Source of the DNA: Glandiceps talaboti
Lineage: Eukaryota; Hemichordata; Enteropneusta; Spengelidae
Assembly: GCF_964340395.1 (NCBI RefSeq)
Contig: NC_135559.1
Span: 11,465,759-11,529,758 of the forward strand
Length of the DNA: 64,000 nucleotides
Direction of reading: 5' to 3'
Shown: positions 47,883-61,573 of the stretch, piece by piece
Layout: every line of letters begins with the position of its first letter
Position numbering within the stretch: position 1 is the first letter of the stretch
Made by a program: the position numbers and the translations under genes
Notes under the pieces: model-generated
Seen by the model: the letters and a program-made list of their open reading frames with translations, nothing else
The model's database searches: none
What the model was told of the DNA's origin: nothing

Positions 47883-47905
47883 CTTGAAATGAAAGACATT
47901 TATTT

Positions 47906-48248
47906 AAAGTGGGCCATATGGATGAGGATTGGGTATTTATTTTAGATTTTTGATTTATAAATCAATTTTACCATGGCTTCCTACTTGAAAAATCAATGTG
48001 AAACAACATATCCCAAATATTTGGTTGTAACTCAATACATTGCAGAAGATAAATATGTAAAATCTTTGTTATTGTACGTACAGTAACAAACTTTTAACAC
48101 ACTTTTGAGCTTTTTGCACTGAATTGAGCTACAAACACAGACTTAGTCTATTTTTACATCGATTTTTCAAGTAGGAAGCCATGATAAAACTGTTTTGTAA
48201 ATTAAAAATCCAAAATAAATACCCAATTCTCATCCATATGGCCACTTT
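47906..48248. mobile_element. Palindromic MITE, family A, complete copy (about 343 bp)
   Basis: The whole element is one long imperfect palindrome. Left end AAAGTGGGCCATATGGATGA and right end CATCCATATGGCCACTTT are mirror images, arms continue through GAGGATTGGGTATTTATTTT and CATGGCTTCCTACTTG, and the centre is TTGTACGTACAG at about 48,073. No coding capacity. Partial copies at 1060-1276 and 22178-22418. It sits in the neuroligin intron just before the acceptor at 47,883. Confidence 0.85.
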
Positions 48249-48396
48249 GAGGTTTCTTTTAGTTGTGTAAAAACACGTACACACGAATAAGATATCTGGA
48301 AGTATCATCGAAGGGCCTTAATTCACTACTCAATACTTATTTTATTGAGTATATGGTTTACTGTTTGTTAGTTTTCCGTGGGTTAATTCTTTGTGC

Positions 48397-48457
<61 letters not shown>

Positions 48458-48459
48458 GC
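48397..48459. repeat. (GTT)n microsatellite
   Basis: About 20 pure GTT units in the first visible neuroligin intron (47,883-49,125). Confidence 0.95.
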
Positions 48460-49125
48460 TTTCAATCATGCCGAAGCATAAGTTATCGTCTGTTAAAATA
48501 TTTATTCAATTCCTAAATTCAAATTTAATTGAAAGAAAACAATTATTAAGGCAATGATAATATCAAATTCGCTTAGAAATGAAATATAAACTTACGTTAC
48601 ATTATTTTTCGGGATATCACAGACAACTTTCAGAATTTAAAAAAAAGCATTTCGGAGAACTCTATGCAAATTGTATCAATCGTCATCTACGTAATTATAT
48701 TTTCGACCCTTTTTTTTAATTATTTGTACGGATTTACGACAGTGGACAAAATTAAAAATCAACCGATTCCAGTTTAGTAATCACGATAAATATTTTCAAA
48801 CACAGTATTATTTTATCTATATAATATTGTTATTCTATCAGATAGTGACGTGACGGATGGTAACAGTGACGTAAGTTTCCTTTGGGAATAAACCAATCAA
48901 ATCGTTAGAATTCGTGTCAATTTCAAGATTCCCCTCTTTGATAAGTTACCAGATCACAAACTGATAAGCTAATGATTTAAGGAGCGAGCCTTCCTTGATA
49001 TCAAATTTCTGATAACCCAAGCAAACGCCCTCGAACTGTGCTTCTATTAATCTCGATGATTATAAGTATATTTCATTTCTATAACGCCGATTTTAAAAAG
49101 ATCAAAAACAAGCATCAATAATTAC

Positions 49126-49296
49126 CCAGAATTCCAAGTCTGTAATTTATCGTGACCACGATGACATCACCTTTGCTGGCCAATACGGATCCGTCGTACA
49201 GACTACCGGCTCCTTCCACAAAATTGCCGTCGTGGAAGAACACCATTACTGCTTTGACACGGTCCTTCCCCATATCTACATCTCCCCTATGAGCGT
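49126..49296 (-). CDS. NLGN: Neuroligin-like gene, first visible exon
   Basis: 57 codons' worth between acceptor TTACAG/AC and donor TGG/GTAATT. It encodes the strand with the former oxyanion hole: [20 protein letters not shown] followed by [20 protein letters not shown] and LGILG, against IHGGSYMEGTGN and VITINYRLGVLG in vertebrate neuroligins. HDG replaces HGG. The exon starts after two bases of a codon, so another coding exon must precede it. Confidence 0.9.
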
Positions 49297-51645
49297 CTGT
49301 AACGGAAAATAAGAAAGATACGCATGACAGCCAAATACAACTTATACAGGTCACTTATCATATACAGATTGACAAATATTTCATATTGTCATGAATAATG
49401 TTCATGCCTGTCTGATTTTTGAGGTCTGAAACGCAATTTTAGGCCCGGAAAAATGGCGCTACAAGACTGACAACGCCGTCGAAAATTAGGGACTTGTTTT
49501 CGGGAGACATAGATATCTCATCTCTTTTATTAAACACATTATAGTTTATATGATATTTATTTAGCCGCGATTAGTCGCTAAATACAAGCTAGACATCAGA
49601 CATTATCAATATTCCCGTGTCTCTGTAAGATGTTAGACGGTGGTACATAAACACTCATTTTGTCACTTCGATTATCCTAACATGAATAATTCAATGTTTG
49701 CTATAGTTGTATTCAGAAATGTCTTCCAACCGTGACTGATTCAACGAGTCGGGAAAACACAACAAAAAACATTCCACCGTGTTCCTTACTGTTACCCCCA
49801 ATCACCTAGTCTCTATCCTTTCCAAATTTGACCACGCCCCTGGGAACTGAATCACATGGTGTATATTTGTTACAACATGGTGTATATTTGTTACACAAAA
49901 TAAAGTGTTTGTAATAGGGAAATCAGGAAGAGTCACCTTTGTGCGTTTCCCTTGGAATGTCTGACAGCTTAGAATGAAAAGCCATCACAATGCAAAACAG
50001 CAGTTGTGAAAAATAGTTGTTTAATTACACTTTGTACCAAAGACGTCAAGCTAGAAAAAACACAATTTGTGATAAGCATTTATTTTGACAAAGTTTTTTC
50101 AACAAACGGAACAATGCACGCCAGAATGTTTTGTGTGTTTTTTTCAAACTGAAACTTAACTCTCTAATCCACATCTCAAGTCGAGTTTGATAATCAACGA
50201 CTAATCAACCAGAAATACGCCAATAGATAAGTGGATATCAATTGAAAATTAAGACAATGTAGCACGGGTGTCCTACAATGTGTTACCATTCACGTCATAT
50301 GGTTTACTAAGACTTAAAGACGCCTATTATTAGGGGAATCATGCTTCAGTGAAAACATTCAGTTTGTAGAGCCAAGCCGATTGATTTTTCTATTGTTTCA
50401 AGTGTACACTACCGAAGTTTAAGCTTTTGGAGTCTTCGTGTGGGGTAGCTGACTGTGCGTGGGCAATGTTTTCCGCTCCCATCTTATAAGCCAAACAATT
50501 TAGAAGTTCCAGATGACAGTAAATTCAGTTATTCGGGAGACAATTTCGTTTTGTGGTCTTTTCATTGTTGTAGTATAACTCCGACTGTGCACCTTATACA
50601 ATAGATTTTCTTACTTCTGTTTATATGAAACTTCTGTGTTCGTGAACAGAGCCACTACTAAATTGGACAGACGGGCTATAAAATCGTATAACTCATCAAC
50701 ATTCTTAGGCAAAACGATACAATACAAGATATATTCAAAATTGCCAAAAAATTTAGGATAAGCATACTAGTATTCGTAATCTCATGTCTTCTTAGTTAAA
50801 ACCTGGCAAATCGATTCGGACGGCTTCCTTTTGTCGATTTGTGGCATCCTACCATATCAAAACAAATTCACGAAACTGTGGTCAGACAATCGCCCATTAA
50901 AACACCCATTAAAACACAACAAGACATTGACTTTCCTGTCATTAGACATAGACAACGGTCAAGGTCACCGTTGTATCGACAGGATGAAATTCAGAACTCG
51001 GGACCACGTTGACCAGTACAAAGTGAAATTAAATGGTTCTTTTTGCATGTGTGTAATTTGTAGAATAACGCGTACGTTCATTCAGTTGCTCATCATCTTC
51101 GAAAATCGTCCTTTGAGAATCTGATGTTAAAGGCATCGAGGTAATGCACTACAGGAATAGAGTTTATATATTAGCATAAACCCAACATGTACACCTATTG
51201 GCTGAAACACGGACGACCATGTCACATATGCGTAAGATCACGTTGTGATCGCGTTAGGTACATGATGTCACAGTCTGATCGCCGTATGGGCACGAGATCT
51301 CTGATCCCACTTTGTACATGGGATCCCAATTCGAACACGTTATGTACATCCCGATCTTTTTCCCCCCAATACTTTCGGGAATATTCAACTCAACTGTTAT
51401 ATTTCTATTAATAACTTTTTTAAAGCGCTGTTCTGATAATTCTTACTGTCACATAATGTTCTTGGAAAACGTTTCATTTTATACTTCCCCAGGACTTTTC
51501 ATTAGCTACCACTTGGTTTATGTCGTTGTTGCTGTTAGTATATTGAATATATCATTGTAGTTTCAAATTTGTTGTTCTACTTGTATTTTTTATGTTATTG
51601 TAGTGTTATGTTTGGTTGCTCTACGTATTCTTTTTAATAGTGGTC
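49297..51645. other. Gene-poor region upstream of visible neuroligin exons
   Basis: Probably a 5' intron of the neuroligin gene, since an upstream coding exon is required. I see no N-terminal esterase motif in it. It holds an exact 21-base head-to-tail duplication at 49,854-49,895 and ORFs under 100 codons (50831-51124) without family resemblance. Confidence 0.45.
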
Positions 51646-51649
51646 GTAA

Positions 51650-51650
51650 T

Positions 51651-51690
<40 letters not shown>

Positions 51691-51859
51691 GTTGAAAGTG
51701 GTGATAAATATAATCTCAGACCACTATTGAAAACTAAAAAGATGTGATGTGAGATTTAATATTTTTGTTGTTGTTACTACTCTTGTTGTTGTTTTTTTTG
51801 TCCTCGTCGTCGTCGTCGTCGTCGTCGTCGTTGTTGTTGTTGTTGTTGTTGTTGCTGTT

Positions 51860-51890
<31 letters not shown>

Positions 51891-51948
51891 TTGTTGTTGC
51901 TGCTGCTGATGTTGTTGTTGTTGTTATTGTTGTTGTTGTGATCAGTGC
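51650..51948. repeat. (TTG)n / (TCG)n / (TGC)n trinucleotide tracts
   Basis: A pure TTG tract at 51,650-51,690, then from 51,765 a mosaic of TTG, TCG and TGC blocks. The homopolymeric Thr and Val ORFs across it are artefacts. Confidence 0.95.
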
Positions 51949-54900
51949 TAGCCGTGGTGTGGTGCTGGTGTTGACGATGGGGTTGGGGTGGTGGTAGTGA
52001 TAATGAGTGATTAGTGATAGGAGAAGAAGGGAGTTGTTACAAAAGCATCTTCGTGAACCACTGCCTGTTTTACGGCATCGTCCAAGACGCACCCGTTCTT
52101 TTGGGGAGGAAATATCAGTGATGGTTTGCGCGCATTTAATGCGTTATACATCAATATGTAAAATTCGTTCATGATGCTAATTCATACTATGCGTGATACT
52201 TTTAGACGATCCATACTTTTTAACAATCATGTGATTCACCTGATAAACTGGATGAAAACAAACAACCATACACATTTTACAAACCAACACACCATTGACG
52301 TCTAATCAGACGCCATATTGGCGTCGTGTCGGTTGTGAAATGGTTTTTAAATCTAAAATCACTTTAGCAATGTTGTCGTGTAATATAAATCTAGGGTTGC
52401 ATCCAATGGTACAGGTGATCAGCATAACATCTCGTAAAACTAAGCCATAAAAAGGATTTAAAAACTTTATTGCTGTCATTCACAACAGAATAAATGGGTC
52501 ATTTTAATAATGTAATAGATATAAATGCTGTCATGTATTAACAATTTGAAGTAATTGTGTATGGAAGAAAATGTAAACGGCCATTAAATCGTGGTTGTAC
52601 TCGTCTGTTCCATAACAAGGATATCCATACTTGCTGTAAGTAGTTAAAGAGTACGCTTTTACATTTTTAATGTCAACCTTCATCCTTGAAATTTGTCTTA
52701 ACAGAAGTATATTTGAAAAAAAGCCTCCCTTAGACAGGAATAATGAAAAGGCGCAGGTGCATATGCGTTGTCATTATTTGAAGTTGGCGCCATTTCTAAC
52801 GGTCGTACGCCATGATTGTTTCCTATATGAACCCACAAATGGATACAGTGATATTAATAAATCTGTTAAGTTTGACGTAAATTGCACACTTGACAATACT
52901 CATTCCTTTTTATCGATATTTTCATAGACATTACTTTCGAAAGAATGACATTAGGGAGTGAATTATGGGTAGTGAGAGCTCTACAAACATAGCAAACAGA
53001 AATCCGATCGTTGCATGCTGTACTGAATGCATGTTGAAATGTTGACAGTCGGTTTCGCGCCAAAATATCACTTGTCGGTTACGCGCCAAAATGATCAATG
53101 TTAAAAAAACAATAAAAATTCAAAATAATTTTTGGGGGGATGGGTCACGAATATTGGACAGTTATTAGGGATGATTAAATACCAGCCTGCACTGTCACCT
53201 CGATAGATATTGTTACTCAAGAAGCAATTGGTATTAATTTGTCTGATTTAGTTGAGTGAAAAGTCCGTTGAACAGGTAGACAACTCAACCGTTCCTTTCA
53301 TGAACTAATACATGCTGTACTTCAGTAATCACAGGGTTTCGATTGTTCAAAAGTTATCTGTCTGAAATGACTATTTTGCTTTCAACTAGAGTGAATCCTC
53401 ATGTCTTTTGATGTTCGGCAACATTTAATATGAGACAATGAAACAACTCGTTCATTAACGCCATTTTCCTTTCAATTACTGTAGTCCTGTTCAATTTATT
53501 TGGTATTGTCGTTGCATCGTTAGTCCAATAATATGAAACAAGTATTCACAGTAGCTTAGTTTACACGGGCGACTGATGTATATCATTTAGGCTGCCAACT
53601 TTCCGAGGTGATGGATTACATTCACCTGCATACATTTGGACTCTTGTCATTAGCTTGCCTTCTTTTAAGACTACTTCTATTTTGAGAAGATAAATTTGTC
53701 TATTTTTGGATATCCCCATAGTGGTGTTTGCTTGATATCATATGGTATACAGAGAAAGGCAATCGGTTTACATCATGTCCAGAAGTGTGTTGACGTCATG
53801 TTATTCAATAGACGATTTGTGAGAGTAGTATAGGTGTGCTTGAATTTATACAAGAATGAAAGGTTCGTGATATTCTCTGAGTTTGCTATGTAAACTGTGA
53901 AACTTTGATAGCAGTTGTTCAATGAGAAGTCTTGGCGGCGGAAATAGGCGTTTGAGTAATCTATTAGTGAGTTTTCCGGTTCCGGTTTACCACTTGAAAA
54001 TCACACCTCTAGGCATGCATACAGAGCCCTACTTCTTTAAATTTACCTCTCATCACTCATAACACTCTTGATAGTGATAAAGAAATTGTTTCGGCTTTAC
54101 TTTGATTTGTATTTATTACACGACTGTTTATTTTATTTTATTTTATTTTATTTTATTTTATTTCGTAATCTTTATTGTTTTTTTTTTTTTGTTTTTTTTT
54201 AAACCATGCCGATAATCTGTTACAACCACATCGAATGACATCAGAGCATGGTGTGAAGTTAGTGATGATTAGTTTGTCTATATGCAACACTATACAGTTG
54301 TATTTCCGGCCGAGTGTACAATCTTTTCTGTCGGATTTAATTTGTAAATGACATCATATAATACAGATTACGTAGTGCCTTTTTGTGCGTAATTACTTCT
54401 ATTACGGAACATAATTCATTTGAAGATATATATACATAATATCGTTGCAGCTGTTGCTTTTACACGTTTGCTTGATTTTGATTTCCCTAACCGTACAAAA
54501 CAAATAAAATTTACCATTTACAATTCATTATTTTCGTCATCAAATAATACTGTCAAAACTGCTGACGTCATTCACATCTAGATACGTCATTAGCAGCCAT
54601 TACAAGAAATTATGACCAGACGACTGTCCTTCGAGTATCCCTACTCGTATAATAAAAGGTTCATCTCTGCAAACATTTCATACTCTCTCTAATCACACAA
54701 CTGAATAATTTATGGCTTTAAAAAGTCAACCTTGGAGCTATTGTACATGCTTACTTGTAAGATAATGTATTTACATGCCCCAAGATCACATAGTAAATGC
54801 AACTGATTCGTCTGGTAAAAGCTGCCGACAAATATGCATGTCACCAAGAAAGGCGGGAAATCTCTAAGATGAGTAGTTCTGTCATATAATGGCTTCCTTG

Positions 54901-57900
54901 CGTCATTTAAGTCTACTTTTGAGAGTTAACTTAATGCAAAGTAGCTCCCTTGAGGTTTGTTCATGGGCTGTGTTGACTTACTTTCAGATTTATGGTTTTT
55001 CTTTAACCACATGTTCTATCTTTTTTCCTTACTATGTTTAATTTCCGTGTTTTTTATCCATAAGATAAAAGATGAAGATATAGACCAAAGCATCAAAATG
55101 TTCACTCTTTGCACTATAATGTACGTATACAGATTTACTAACGAAGGCCCGGAATGGTAAAAGAGATAGACGCATTGGTCATTACGTTGGTTTTTTTTTT
55201 TTTACTGGTGTCTGAATTGGATAGTTGGTCATAAGAATTGCCAATATTTCTAATGCAATCAGAATCTGAAGTGATTGTGTCAGTGTCAACAATAGCATTT
55301 ACACCGTAAGTAAGGAATTCTAGACTCAGAAGATGAAATAAACATGTTCTTGACCTCTAATTTGTATGTTTTGATTTGGGTCACGGTTTTTGTATCATTT
55401 TCACGACATTGATAGAACCTTTAATTCTGTATCTCATAAAAAATCGCTTACAGGAGTCCATCGCGGCAAAGCTGAACTAATTAACTACTAAGATGAACAC
55501 TAGTGTGTACGTATATCTATACCACCGATATGCATATTTTACACTGAAGGGAATAAACACTCAGGCATCATGAATATTCATTGTGCAACCATGAATATGT
55601 CATTACTGCTGACTCCCATGATGCAATGGCCACAGCAAGTATACCCTTAGCTATACAGGCGTAATGTCAATTTAATGTTTCACTGAAATCACAAAGTAAT
55701 TGTAGGTGGTGTAAAACCAGAACCCATACTTTATGAAAATATCTCTATTTCCTACAGGGCTGTTTCCCTTTAAGAAACTGCAATGGTTTTTGGATTTAAT
55801 ATTTAAACTATAATACTATAGAAAATCTTGAATATTTATATAAAATTAAGCCACCTAAAATGTCAAAATTCTGTGCAATTAATTACCATTGCTTGTAATG
55901 TAATGAAAATCTTTGATTGTTAAGCATTTTGTATACACTGTCAGAGTTTTGAAGATATAACGCTTCAGTTCAAATCTTCAAGACATCATGCTAAGCACTG
56001 ATTGTTCGCAACCAAGATATCGATTTTTTGAATATCTAAATATACGGAATCAGAAGCTGAACAGCTGGTTCCGCTATCTGTTAGCAGAGTAAAAAGGAAA
56101 TAGAACACAGTTGTACAACCCGCGAAAAAACACCACTGCGTTTGCTTGAATGAAGTGAATCAAGGAAAGACTTCATGCAAAGACAAAATTGGGTGAAAAC
56201 AAGAATTGATACAAAATAACAGTGGGTACCTCTGATGTAGGTTTACATGACACTTTTATGAGTTTGCTTATATCTGCGAAAGTTATAATGCAACAACAGT
56301 AAGAGTCAGACTGTATGGTAATAATGTCTAGTGTTCGATGTTCTATCACTTATCAGTAAACAGAGTTATAGGATCTATAGGGCTCTTGAGGTGTTTATAC
56401 TTTGATAAGTTACTGACATTAATTACACCGTATGCATAAAACATTCTGCTAACCATAAGCAAGCAAACGCACCCGTGTTCTTTCGCGGGTTGTATTTGAT
56501 TGCAATATTACAATACTTGACAGGCTTCAGTTACGAAAACCAAATGTTTCTATCTTTCTTGTGTAACTTATAAATGTGAAAAATAACAGGAATTTAGCTA
56601 TGTTTACATTTTTTCTTAATTATTTTAATTTTCCAAATAAATTTAAAAATTCATGGATCATCCATAATGAATATGCAAAAACCTAAAAATCATAACACAA
56701 CTAATGGAATTACTACGTAATTTCAGTAAGAATGTTGATCAAATTCTTCAAAAAGTGAAACTACACTATCAGTTGTATTTGTTATAGTTTGGGACATGTC
56801 TTTACATTCGAGTTATTTCTTTATCCGAAGCATCTGCACGACGAGAACATTCACACCTTAAACGGAAAGAGAAGAAATACACAGACGAACTAGAAAGGAC
56901 GTTAAACCAGTATGTACATAGGACAGCGTTTCCTGAAACGTGTATACACATGTAAACGACTAGTATTTCTATTTGTGTCGTGCTCCGCCCTGTTCCATCT
57001 CACTTCGTCTTGTTTAACTTGGTCTAGTTACTTATCCAGATAATGCACCAAGGTGCTTGGATAATGGATTTTCAAACTATAATGGTTCTTGAGAATGACT
57101 GATCGTTATGTCTAGCAACACCGTAATTGATGTTGTCGATGGTCTGGATGAGTTTCTCCTGGTATGCATAATACATTAAAAATGTGCAATCCTGAGTGGC
57201 TATATTGCAAGTTTTTTAGATGAATGTGTGACACTGGAATCCATTTGCTTCTTCTGTGACACTCGAATGTATTGTGCAACTAATGAAAGATTGATATCCC
57301 ATATCTGTATCATACCGGCCCTTAGGTCATACATGAGAGTATCATTACTGCTACAAGGATTCGTGTTGTAGGTGGTACTTCATCTCATCATATTCTCAGT
57401 GCTCACGATTCGAAAGATATTCTTTAATGTTTTATAAATTCTAATGTTCATGTTTGATAACACAATTAATCTCCCTTCGATCGGAAGTGTTATTATCTCT
57501 CAAGTGACCAGATATAAAACATGGCTTGTTTACTTCCCCTTAGGAATCAGGATTATGATGCAATGCTATCGTGCGCGAAGTGTTAAACTTTCCCCTTAAA
57601 AAGGGAAAGTAAGAACTGAGGAGAGGTAGAGAAATCTGTAGACGGATGAGTGATACAAGAGGGCGATATAATTCCGACATAACTATGTTCTTTTTGATTT
57701 TTGAGATTACATAAACGCTTAACTGAAATGTTCTCATTATACTGTACACAGATGTTTCAAAATGATCCTGCAGTATTTGCATGACTTTGACATACATTTC
57801 CGGTAGAAGCTGTAAATGGTCACGAATCGAGTTGAAAACCCTGTGCAGACTAATGTAAGGATATTCAAGAGAAATTTGTATACGTGAATAAACTAATCAA

Positions 57901-58844
57901 TTTGACCAGGTACAAATCAAGTTGATAACTATTCCTATTAACTGTATTCATCAGCCTAATTAAAGAATGAGTAAACCTCTCAAATGTAGCCAAATTAACG
58001 CTACATAAATCAAGCTTTGAGCACTCTAGACATATAATATACCGCAGTAGTTTATTAGTATAGATGCTGACCATCTCAGGGAACGCAATGATCCCAAGAT
58101 ACATTTTAAACCAACATCGATAACTGTCACTGAATCTACAATTCATGTCGGTGGCATTTAGTAATGGGCATTCCCTTGCATATACCTACATCAACATTTA
58201 ACCCTATTCGTCACAAAAAAGCCAATGGCTCTCGAGAGAGAGACAAAAAACAAAGGAAAATGAGTGAAGCTCGACGACATTACCTCTATAGCTTGTCTTG
58301 TTTTCAATGACAGGACATGACGTGAAGAGAAAACACGCAATTGCTAGTTTTGACGTCTTTGTCGACGCAGCTTTGTACGTTATTTCTGTTTAAATACGAC
58401 ATAAAGGTAGACAAATGAAATGAGAATATCGCGTTAATCTGCAGCTGTGACGCGTACTAAACTGAAAAGATGTACACGCGATAGATTCTAAACAGACAAC
58501 ACGTCAACAACAGTAGTGGGCTCAACTAGAATAGTATACGTTGTGTACATGCACAAAATATTGATGTAATCTTTTATATGAGACATTTAATTCCCAGACC
58601 GTTGACATTCCATTCAGCGGGAGATTTATTTTCCTCTTTCACTGTTTAGCCAACATCGTTCGAAGAGCGATATCGTTATCTGGATTATGTGCATATCTCT
58701 ATACCTGGATGTTGTACATATCAATATTCTATACTCCGCATCTTCAAAGACTATGGCATATGAAATCTGGTACTTTTGAAGACTAGAGTCTACTCATTAC
58801 AGACTGCACAAATCAGCTTTCTGTTAGGGAGTATAACCTTTTTC
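51949..58844. other. Long region without recognisable gene
   Basis: AT-rich. Holds an (ATTTT)n tract (54,127-54,163), a poly-T run near 54,180 and a 19-bp direct repeat with E2F-like cores (53,048-53,092). ORFs here are all under 100 codons, differ in base use from the exons nearby and match no family I know. It could be intron of the neuroligin gene. Confidence 0.45.
53048..53092. promoter_or_regulatory. Two E2F-like sites in a 19-bp direct repeat
   Basis: GTCGGTTTCGCGCCAAAAT (53,048-53,066) and GTCGGTTACGCGCCAAAAT (53,074-53,092), one mismatch, 26 bases apart. TTTCGCGC with CGCGCCAAA is a full E2F consensus. No promoter or gene could be tied to them. Confidence 0.4.
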
Positions 58845-59029
58845 TTACCCCTAACCCTAACCTAATCCTAATTCCCTACATTGAATACAAATGTCTACTA
58901 GTAGTTATTATACAATCTGTTCGCTGTTCAATGTTCATATGTGATGTCGTACAACATATCGGTCAATTACAAATATACAGAAAAGGAGCTAGGAAATCTA
59001 ACAACTAATTTTTATTTTTACTCTCATTT

Positions 59030-59362
<333 letters not shown>

Positions 59363-59465
59363 CTAATGATGCTCAGTGAATGGTGAAGCTACTGAGAACG
59401 TTTGGAAACCCTTTGAGATGAGTTGAGTTTTGTTGATACCGTCCAGTTTTCGTGTCTGTCTCTGT

Positions 59466-59468
<3 letters not shown>

Positions 59469-59543
<75 letters not shown>
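59469..59543. repeat. (TG)n microsatellite
   Basis: About 36 TG units with one TCTGTA interruption. Confidence 0.95.
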
Positions 59544-59545
<2 letters not shown>

Positions 59546-60041
59546 AATAGTATAGCAACCATAGTGAATCAGAAAGTAGATAAATATCACTTAATGCTAA
59601 TGTAAGGTCCATACTCTTTAATGGTGACCCAAAAATATATTTATTTCTTCTGATTTTTAAAGACGTAAGCCTTTTTAAGATGAATGGCAATCCAGAGTTT
59701 TACTACAAGGTATGGGACAGACGTTGCATGATTTCAGTCATTATGTATGCAAAATGTGTCAGATTTCTTTATTAAAATATATGTGTTCCCTTTGTCATGA
59801 ATATTTGATAAATAAGATTAACTGTGGGAGACAAACACGGTTTGTATATTTGATGAGTATCAATCTTATTACACTATAAATATAATGGTTAAGCTTACAC
59901 GTATTTCATCTCATGAGATAATCGCCATTCTCATTTTTATTTTTAATAAAGAAGTCGTAGTTACAACCATTATTGTTTATGTATATGATGGCGTTGTTAT
60001 AATTCAACTCCATAAATTACCTATGTAGGGATTACTTTATG

Positions 60042-60125
60042 CCTGCCTGCCTGCCTGCCTACCTACGTACAGACAGACAGACAGACAGACAGACAGACGC
60101 ACGCGCACACACACACACACATACA

Positions 60126-60157
<32 letters not shown>
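60042..60157. repeat. Compound microsatellite (GCCT)(ACAG)(CA)(ACAT)
   Basis: Four simple repeats abut each other: GCCT to 60,062, ACAG 60,069-60,098, CA 60,102-60,120, ACAT to 60,157. Confidence 0.95.
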
Positions 60158-61069
60158 GTGCAAATATACGTTATTGTATATGGTACTCCATACGGTAGTC
60201 GTCTACTTTGTTAGCTTCAGGAGAGTAAACGTAAGGATACAAGCAAAGTTATACTCAATGCAAGCAACAACTTTACAGATTTGTACCTTCTAAGGGTGTA
60301 TCGGCGTCATGGTATTTCGGTTAGGTTTAACGATATATTGCGAATATGAAATCTTCTAAGATACGATGCGAAACTACAATGGCAGGGTCCTCTGGGAAAC
60401 GAATGTCCAGAGACAGATAAGACGGCATTGTGATTATATGTGTTCTAGACAACCGGGGATTTCCTATTCCAGTATAAACTTTAAAGCTGATGCCAATTCC
60501 CGGATGTAGAACGTAGATAATGGCCACGTCGAGTTACGTTACAAAATCGATAAAAATGTAAGATAGCTCGACATTAAATTCAGCATGTGGTATCATCGTC
60601 AGATATTCTCGGCCATTTAACCAATTAGGATACGATATTTTGTTATTGGGTTGTCATATCTCGTAAAAAGGTGCGCGAATATTATAGTGGGTTGTATTTT
60701 CTTTTAATCATGTATGCACATCATGTTGGCGCCATTATTAGTCTAGGTTTTCTTGTAAAATCACCGTCTACATGTTTTATTTGTTACTCGACCAGAACAT
60801 ACTGTAAGCGCTTTGGGATAGTATCACTTTATAAATTTATGAAAATAACACCTAGCGGTCATTCGATATTTCAACTTCGCGGTACCAGGGTGCACTTTCG
60901 CCTTTGTCCCTTCTGCATGAAACACCTTTACACAAGTTTTAGCGTATATTTGAGAACACTAACCTTCAGACGATGGGAAGACATATATATCGACCTTTGA
61001 AATTTATACAAGTGAAACAGTAAGGTTTTAAATTTACTCGTGGTTCCGTGTTACAGTCTATAAACAAAC
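60158..61069. other. Spacer without recognisable gene
   Basis: One plus ORF of 109 codons (60671-61000) and one minus ORF of 66 codons (60327-60527), neither with known motifs. Confidence 0.4.
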
Positions 61070-61130
61070 ATGTTGACAAACGTCATAAGTACACACATAC
61101 ATACGTACATACGTAACCTTGGACGGTCGG

Positions 61131-61406
61131 ACATACATGCATGCATGCATGCATGCACGCACATACATACATACATACATGCATACATACATACATACAT
61201 ACATACATACATGTACATACATGCATACATACATACATGCATACATGCATGCATGCATGCATGCATGCATGCATACATACATACATACATACATACATAC
61301 ATACATACAGACATACATACACACACACACACACATACATACATACATACATACATACATACATACATACATACATACATACATACATACATACATACAC
61401 ACATAC
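61131..61406. repeat. (ACAT)n / (GCAT)n microsatellite
   Basis: 275 bases of four-base units, with alternate blocks of ACAT and GCAT and a CA stretch at about 61,320-61,334. Many long ORFs of Tyr-Ile-His-Thr or Cys-Met-Tyr-Val type on both strands come from it. Confidence 0.95.
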
Positions 61407-61536
61407 TAGTACATCGTGTATATCTAATCCCAGAAAGCCCCATGAATGTTCATTTATTCCCCAGTCTTACCCCTGCTTTCACTCCTGCAACCCCAATCAC
61501 CAATCAGGTTATCAGAAAATCAATAAAGTACTCGAT

Positions 61537-61538
61537 CG

Positions 61539-61570
<32 letters not shown>
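61537..61570. repeat. (ATCA)n microsatellite
   Basis: Eight units of ATCA after CGATCG. Confidence 0.9.

Positions 61571-61573
<3 letters not shown>

Larger units (their letters stand above)
41376..49296 (-). other. NLGN: Neuroligin-like gene, six exons seen, 5' exon(s) missing
   Basis: Six exons give 597 codons of a cholinesterase-like cell-adhesion protein with a single membrane span, the layout of neuroligins, which sit at the postsynaptic membrane and bind neurexins. Exon junctions are phase 1, 1, 2, 1, 2 in order, all GT-AG. Catalytic-triad positions: Ser replaced by Gly (FGSGSGAAS in exon 2), Glu kept (KSEAF), His kept (IHGEE); so no esterase activity is expected, as in known neuroligins. 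The signal peptide and first ~150 residues before the oxyanion-hole region are not in exons I could find up to 64,000, so they may be beyond the window or too diverged. Other cholinesterase-like adhesion proteins (gliotactin, neurotactin) are possible, but the C-terminal features favour neuroligin. Confidence 0.88.

Noticed and set aside
51724-52092. Poly-Thr and poly-Val ORFs
   Set aside because: They come from TTG/TCG/TGC trinucleotide repeats.
58848-58870. CCCTAACCCTAA, an interstitial telomere-like tract
   Set aside because: Only about two to three imperfect units, well within chance for a pyrimidine-rich spot.
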